64,000 nt of DNA. It comes from Branchiostoma belcheri (taxonomy: Eukaryota; Chordata; Leptocardii; Amphioxiformes; Branchiostomatidae). The stretch's first letter is position 1; each line of letters opens with the position of its first letter. Position numbers and translations under genes: made by a program. The stretch is from NCBI RefSeq assembly GCF_001625305.1, contig NW_017804231.1, forward strand, positions 103,932-167,931, written 5' to 3'. Positions 59,401-64,000 of the stretch are shown here, piece after piece. Below the pieces are notes generated by a model that worked only from the letters and a program-made list of their open reading frames with translations, was not told the DNA's origin and searched no databases.

Positions 59401-62400
59401 ATTCCATTTGACCTGGAGGGGGAGACAGGTGAGGAAAAAAGCGAGGACATTGACAGCGTGCTCCCTCCGCCGGAAATGATTCAGCAGTGTGCCGAGGCTC
59501 TACATGACGAGATCAGGCAATTACAGGTCAGTATCACACCATTTTTTAAAAATGTTGTTTGATTATGAATTTTGATATCTTGTACTGTTAACATTTCTGT
59601 TGAGGAAAAAAATTACAATAATTATTTGATTTCACATTAATTTTTTTTAAATCTCTGATCTGGGACTGCCAGTAGAAGTTTCCTTCATTTTGTGTTTGTT
59701 CGTATTCAGGATGTGAACAACAGCCTGACTCGTGATCTGGAGAACCGCGAAACAGAACTCCTGAAGTTGAAGCAGTGCAGTGCCAAGTATGAACACCAGG
59801 TGGAGCAACTAAACCAGGTCTGTATCTAAGCTACCTAATCAAAGTTACAGCAGCAATTTAATGAAATAAAGGTCAGAGGAAAAAATACTAGTAGATGACT
59901 CAAAAGGAGTTCTTAAACCATAATTACTTGGTTCCATACATAAGATTTTTGGTGTACATAATTTGTTATTAGGAGACATGGTTAATGAAAACAAATTTTA
60001 CTCTTTAGCGTCTATCAACCAAGGAGACCAAACTGTCTCAACTAACGACTGAGGAGGCAAAACTCCAAGAGCAGTTCAAGGAGCTAACAGACAATAACTC
60101 AGGTAGGTTTCACTGATACTTGGGGTTTTATGGGATCTCTATATTTGATATTTTCTGATGGCCTGTCACTCCTGTCAGCGCGGGGTTCTTGTGACAGTCA
60201 TAGTACCTGCTAAGGAGATTTTAATTTTTATGACATTTTGACATGAGAAAAATTGTCTTGCAAACAGCATACAGTGAATTTAGAGTTATTTCCCCTCCTG
60301 TTCTTGATGCAGTGCTGACTGATGAGGTATCAGACCTCCGTGTGGTGCTGTCGTCAGCTGACCGTGAACTCAGCGACTCCAAGCAGAAAATGGAGGAACT
60401 GCAGGCCAAGTACAACTCTCAGTTGGCAGAGTTAGAATCCAAGGTAATCTTCATTTCAAGATACATGTAGCAAGGGAAATCATATAGATTATCATAACTG
60501 CACAATCTTGAAGATTAAAAATGAATTTTAAGCATTTCACTGACATTATACATGTACTTTATAGTATTTATTTTCATGTTGATCTTTGAACATACCGGGT
60601 AACTTAAGTACTGCGCCAGGAAAGAAGTTCTTGAGTGACTTTGGGTCCTTTTAACTTGAGAAAGGTCAGAGATCTGACCAAAAGTTTGTCGATATTAGGC
60701 ACTTCACTTATGTGTACAGTTGTATTGTTTCAATGTTACTCTTCACAGTGTTCTTTACTTTTTTCATACCTGAGTTTTTCCCCCATGATTTCCAGGTTGT
60801 TGGTCTGAGCGGAGAGCTGTCGACGACCCGTCAGGACATGGACCATGTAGAGGAGGAGAAGATGCAGCTGCAGGACATGCTGGACAGTCTGCAGCAGGAG
60901 CTGCAGTTCCTCAAACATCAGCAGCAGGAGAAGGAGGCGCTGCTGCACCAGGAGAAGACCTGCAGTGCACAGCTGGAGAAAGAAAAACAGGTGAGACCTT
61001 TATAAATCAATGATAGCATTTTTTTTGCAATGCTCAGGTGGATGCATTTCTGGCTCTGGAATCTTGGGACTTTCCAAGCTTTCCAAACTTTCCTGTTTTT
61101 TTTTTAGATGACTTAGGGGTGGAAGCATTTTTGGCTTGGGAATTTTTGAACTTTTTTTTTGCTTCCACTTCCGCGATGTCTATTGAGTGGAAGCACTTTT
61201 GGCTTTGAAATTTTTTTGACTTTCGAAGCCTTTTTTTATTGTATTTTTTCTCTCCTCTTTTGGCCCAGAGGCATTTTTGACTGAACAAATTTTCTGCTTT
61301 ACTCCAGTCCCTTGCAGAACAGCTGGAGGACCAGAGAGCAGAGAACAAAACCCTGCAGGCCAGGCTGGAGCAGGAGATGACAGAACAGGAGGAGCTGACC
61401 AGGGTCAACCAGGACCTGGCCACACTGAAGGCTCAGCACGAGGGACTGGTCACACAGTACCAGGACAAGCTGGCTGAACTGTGCCAGGTCAGCAAGGAAC
61501 TGGAACAGGCCAAGGGGACTGTACAGACACTACAGAAGCGCCAAGCTGAGGATAAGGTAAAGGTCATTCATATGAATGTCTAAATCTGCTGAAGTGACCA
61601 ATATATTTTTATTTATAGAGATTTACCACACATTGTGTAACAGGTGACTATCACCTTTTTCAAGATATCAACCCTGAGACCAGACTGTTGAAAACACACA
61701 CTGGGAAGGGCCCCTATTCTTTTTGTGTGGTGGAATTTTTAACGTGCTTGAGGTATGGCTGTCGTCAAACACAGGGCCTCTGTTTTTCGTCTTGTTCAAG
61801 AGGGTGGCACTAACCAAAGCTAGGTACTCATTTTCTCCCAAGTTGAGTGAAGAAATAGGTGTAAAGCATCTTGCCCAAAGGCACAACACTGGGTCAACAA
61901 CCCTAACCACAAGACCACCTTGCCACCTGTGTTCTTCATCTTAGCCCCTTGTTTGCCCCCCTCCCCAGGAAGCCCTTTCCAACCTGATGTCCACAGCACA
62001 GGACCTGAGGCAGCAGGTACACGACAAGACCAGCCAGCTGGCCTCAGTCGAGTCTGAACTGGCTGAGCGCGTGCAGGCCATCCAGATGGCAGAGTCAGTC
62101 CGGGAGGAACACCTGCAGACCATCGCAGCACTGCAGCAGGAAACTACCGAGCTGCAGCTGCAGGTGGAGAGGGAGAAGAGCTCACAGGAGTGTGAGGTGG
62201 GACAGGGGTGTTCAGAACATGGGCAGTTTTACAGTGTATCTTGTCTCCAAAGCGTTAGAGATAACAAGAAATGATGTTGTCATTTGGGGTTGCAATGAAA
62301 ATTGAGACTGATGCATGACAGAAGAAAAGAAAATCCAGTCTGATGGAGGATAGAGTGAAGTGCTTTCAAGCTTGGTGCGAGCATGTTTTTTTAAATAGAA

Positions 62401-64000
62401 AATGTTATGAGATTGGTGTGTTGTCCAAAGAGGTCTTACTTAGATTCAGCATTTCCTAACCTGTATCTGACCAGGTATATATCTATTATTACAGATCAGC
62501 ATGTTGCGAGAGGACCTGTCCTACACTACAGAGCTGTATTCCCAGCTGACTGAAGAACTGGAGAAACAGAACCAGCACCTGGCTGCCTCTCAAACACAGA
62601 CAGAAGAAGCCACCAGGAAAATGCTGGAGATACAAAATCTGGTAAGCTTAGTTATTAAGTGCGTAGATTTAAGAAGACACTGTTTATTCTACTGGTAAAA
62701 AATGTCTAGCAACCATGATTTTTTTAACATTTTTAATGTTATGTCATCAGCCATCTGAAATCTGCTTACAAACTTGGTCAAACAGAATTATAGTAACACA
62801 ATCAATTTTTATGGTAATAACAGCTTTGGCTTTTTTTCTTATCTTTTAACAAAATGTTTCTGTATTTTCTTTTTCTCCAGCTTATTGACAAAGACAATGA
62901 GCTCAGAGACATGAAAAGACAATTTGAAGAGAAGCTACGTGAAGTCGAGCAGCAGGCCATCATTGAGGTTTGTGTATCTTTCACCACTTAGTGTTGTCCT
63001 CCATATCAATGATCAAGAAAAAATTTAACTATGAAATCATAGGATGACATTTTGGAAAGAAACTGATGTGAAAGTCAACCCTTCTCCAGTTACACAGGGA
63101 TCAGTTGGCAGAAAATCATTAGAAAATTTTATTGAATAGCAAAGTTCTTTATTCACAACCATTTGTTTTACATTTTTGTGTATGAGCCGATGTTTTGATG
63201 ACCGTCTGTCATCTTCATCAGAGCTCCAGTGCACCGTTAAGAGTCATATTAGTCCTGATGAAGATGACAGACAATCATGGAAATGTCGGCTCATGTAGAA
63301 CAAAAAAATGGTTGTGAATAAAAGAACTTGACTATTCAAACGTTCATCAACTGATGAAATTATTTACGGATAAGAAAATTTGATGTGTTCTTTATGGATG
63401 ATGTCGTGTTCTCAGATCTCGCCGGAGACTCCTGAGCGGACAGAGCTGAAGGGTCTAATTGACCGACAGAACGAGGAACTGGACAAGCTGCGCGCTGACC
63501 AGGCCACAGTCATGGCACAACTTGACCAGTACGAGACTGCTCGTAAGCTGAAGAATGAGGAAATCTGTGCTCTAAAGGTACAGTTTACACTAGCAAAACA
63601 CCACGGCAGAACGTACTGCACCTGCGCAAAACCCTTATTTTTCACGTTTTCATTGGATTTTTGGTGCTTGAAATTGACATTCTGTTGTTTGCTTTCTTGA
63701 CATTTTTTAAACATTTTTTACAGACCGAAAAAGAAAACTTGAAAGCAGAGAGAGACCTGCTGGCTACAACGCTGCAGGGACTCGAGTATAAACTGGAGGC
63801 CAACAGGGAAGAAGCAGAGCAGAGGTGGGTTTGTGGTACACAGATTTGAAAATCAGAATCAAAAGAAATATGAAACTATAAACTAAAAAGCGTCCAAAGT
63901 TCAGCCTAGGACAGCGGAGGAACAGATTTACAACAGCAGGTTTGCTTTTTTCCTGCAGGGATGCTTTGTACCAGTTTGAGGTGGACAACCTGAAAAGGAA
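50454..64000 (+). CDS. KIF15: Kinesin-like protein KIF15 (kinesin-12), 3' end beyond window
   Basis: Plus-end-directed spindle motor (kinesin-12/Hklp2 family). Exons: 50454-50469, 50859-50880, 51231-51408, 51723-51799, 52081-52118, 52318-52418, 52566-52745, 52923-53024, 53161-53268, 53591-53716, 53907-53965, 56633-56817, 56972-57057, 57363-57542, 57826-58012, 58362-58495, 58833-59012, 59341-59526, 59710-59817, 60009-60102, 60313-60443, 60796-60990, 61308-61556, 61969-62196, 62495-62641, 62881-62967, 63416-63577, 63724-63824, 63959-64000. All junctions keep frame. About 1,229 codons are present, of about 1,390 in human. The start reads [20 protein letters not shown], with an in-frame TAG eight codons upstream. 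The missing part should be the end of the stalk. Confidence 0.95.
51085..51170. repeat. Perfect 18-bp hairpin in KIF15 intron 2
   Basis: CTTTTATGAATTTCTATG (51,110-51,127) and its exact complement (51,144-51,161) enclose a 16-nt loop. An outer GGAAGC/GCTTCC pair extends it beyond a bulge. Probably a decayed foldback insertion. Confidence 0.6.
51497..51580. repeat. CA-rich simple repeat
   Basis: Interrupted CACACA and ACATGTAC units in KIF15 intron 3, followed by three TTGTAG units. Low complexity. Confidence 0.75.
53999..54004 (-). terminator. Poly(A) signal of the nested antisense gene
   Basis: AATAAA on the minus strand, 51 nt beyond the EEP stop codon and only about 35 nt from the KIF15 exon 11 donor. 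Supports a genuine transcript end inside the intron. Confidence 0.55.
54055..55089 (-). CDS. Endonuclease/exonuclease/phosphatase (EEP) family protein nested in KIF15 intron 11
   Basis: An intact, uninterrupted 344-codon frame antisense to KIF15. The EEP motifs occur in order: ASVNFKG (64-70, metal-site Asn67), FVQE (98-101, Glu101), SWHGPH (195-200), GGDFN (234-238), TIDYFIF (264-270) and DHRPIF (315-320, Asp-His pair). All usual catalytic positions are present, so a Mg-dependent phosphodiesterase or nuclease is likely; the substrate is unknown. Residues 1-55 are basic and non-conserved, with no clear signal peptide. An in-frame stop lies upstream of the ATG. A good acceptor (TTGTTTACAG, exon start 55,163) precedes it, so at least one upstream 5' exon exists. 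It is either a nested host gene with its coding sequence in one exon or a domesticated retro-copy. There is no RT downstream, which argues against a LINE endonuclease. Confidence 0.8.
   Translation of the reverse strand: MALQPNPAYQAEHVLPKVLVPKATKGSKKKAGESSEDVVRELNEALMQTSITEHGRHPYRYGIASVNFKGDTKGAGNANLRKLLLSQLQGQTHVSIVFVQECPWADATTQLQLGKKFSYKGVVNEAGILWDSELFDVERLDSYRIIGDKYPNLMQHRGRTCICKFTPKPVPEQHTASSNIALERTANVSDFIAISWHGPHKCIDAEKQLIFRDLLNFVQTLAEGRNGQTACIIGGDFNFSIDKAHGNMDSFPGLTVAASYGSETIDYFIFTSDLINVLHAQQLSLNYDTGSVYTTQDRDRARAEACKTASNKIIDHRPIFAVLDLGSPSPFSSPRKSKATQNSR
55090..55163 (-). other. 5'UTR part of the nested EEP gene's coding exon
   Basis: Bounded by the pyrimidine-rich acceptor ending TTGTTTACAG at 55,164. 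It contains an upstream ATG at 55,163 that opens a different 66-codon frame overlapping the main start, so it would act as an upstream ORF if the exon starts there. Candidate upstream donors on the minus strand lie near 55,463 (CAGGTATGT) and 55,776 (GTAAGTG). The upstream exon cannot be fixed from sequence alone. Confidence 0.4.
55190..56632. other. Remainder of KIF15 intron 11
   Basis: Apart from candidate 5' exons of the antisense gene (near 55.46-55.58 and 55.78-55.9 kb) I see no feature. AT-rich, no repeat recognised. Confidence 0.5.
58634..58775 (+). repeat. Dispersed intronic repeat family, copy 4
   Basis: Contains AGTTTGCAGTCTCAGAAAAA, TGGACATGTTC, ATATGTTTGCAGTGGCGGCA and GGTGCAGC, close to the 27.4 and 32.8 kb copies. 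It lies in KIF15 intron 16, so the family has spread through both large genes. Confidence 0.7.
61036..61290. repeat. Four degenerate tandem copies of a ~75-bp unit in KIF15 intron 22
   Basis: GGATGCATTTCTGGCTCTGG, GGAAGCATTTTTGGCTTGGG, GGAAGCACTTTTGGCTTTGA and AGGCATTTTTGACTGA start at about 61,040, 61,121, 61,189 and 61,269. T-runs separate them. The array ends about 20 nt before the exon 23 acceptor and supplies part of its pyrimidine tract. Confidence 0.75.
61640..61935. repeat. Probable dispersed SINE-like repeat
   Basis: The order of phrases TTTTAACGTGCTTGAGG, AAGCTAGGTACTC, GTGTAAAGCATCTTGCCCAA, AGGCACAACACTGGG and CTAACCACAAGACCACCT resembles, from memory, a dispersed repeat common in marine invertebrate genomes. 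There is no second copy in this window. Confidence 0.4.
63121..63381. mobile_element. Foldback element in KIF15 intron 26
   Basis: Arms at about 63,132-63,235 and 63,245-63,335 are diverged reverse complements. Each carries a GATGAAGATGACAGAC...TCGGCTCAT sequence with an internal stem GATGAC/GTCATC. AGAAAATTT occurs at both flanks (63,121-63,129 and 63,373-63,381), a possible 9-bp duplication but in AT-rich sequence. No coding capacity. Confidence 0.6.

Larger units (their letters stand above)
56741..64000 (+). other. KIF15: KIF15 exons 12-29: coiled-coil stalk (partial)
   Basis: Starts with [16 protein letters not shown], as in human [16 protein letters not shown]. Human-like blocks follow: [16 protein letters not shown] (exon 14), [16 protein letters not shown] (exon 15) and [13 protein letters not shown] (exon 21). 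Exons 22-28 are Gln/Glu/Leu-rich heptads. Many exons (14, 17, 18, 19, 22-27) are multiples of three with phase-0 ends, so exon skipping or duplication would keep frame. The reading frame is open at the window edge. Confidence 0.9.

Noticed and set aside
61034-61423. 129-codon minus-strand ORF over KIF15 intron 22 and exon 23
   Set aside because: Its repeated ARNAST peptide mirrors the tandem array, and the rest is antisense to real coding sequence.
63254-63290. Hammerhead-ribozyme-like core in the foldback elements (CTGATGA...GAAA, also CTGAGGA...GAAA at about 33,708)
   Set aside because: An extra A lies between the CTGANGA box and stem II in both, and there is no room for stem III with the cleavage triplet. 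A functional hammerhead is unlikely; only the structural resemblance is reported.

Overview
The window is animal nuclear DNA: GT-AG spliced genes, long introns and many dispersed repeats. The three recognisable genes have vertebrate-like sequences and exon phases. Together with the repeat content this suggests an invertebrate deuterostome, most probably a cephalochordate (Branchiostoma). The species call is an inference from gene similarity and general appearance; no search was run.

Layout. Positions 1-19.6 kb are intergenic: no convincing protein gene, but microsatellites, a foldback element with target-site-like direct repeats, a short foldback, GC-rich islands and 5'-truncated tails of a non-LTR retroelement. 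From 19,784 to about 47,130 (+) lies a complete 22-exon gene for the PP4 regulatory subunit PPP4R1 (about 1,033 aa), with a 3'UTR running to a poly(A) signal near 48.81 kb. Converging on it, at 50,126-49,368 (-), is a 3-exon, 153-aa KIAA1143 homologue. Head-to-head with that gene, 327 bp away, starts KIF15 (kinesin-12) at 50,454 (+). Its first 29 exons, about 1,229 codons covering the whole motor and most of the stalk, run off the right edge. Inside KIF15 intron 11, on the opposite strand, is an intact 344-codon ORF of the endonuclease/exonuclease/phosphatase (EEP) fold (55,089-54,055).

How the genes relate. PPP4R1 is a HEAT-repeat scaffold of protein phosphatase 4 and KIF15 is a spindle motor. 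Their linkage here need not be functional. KIAA1143 and KIF15 are also divergent neighbours in human 3p21.31 (from memory), so the compact shared promoter, with two CACGTG boxes, a CCAAT box and a CHR-like motif, looks like very old microsynteny.

The introns hold several repeat families seen in two or more copies within the window: a PIF/Harbinger-like MITE (3-bp TAA duplication), a TIR element beginning near AGGGCTCGAAAT, a four-copy family with the core GAAAAATGGACATGTT, and a foldback family with a conserved unpaired tail and 12-13 bp flanking duplications. The last is the most interesting non-genic signal. No CRISPR, operon or prokaryotic system is present.
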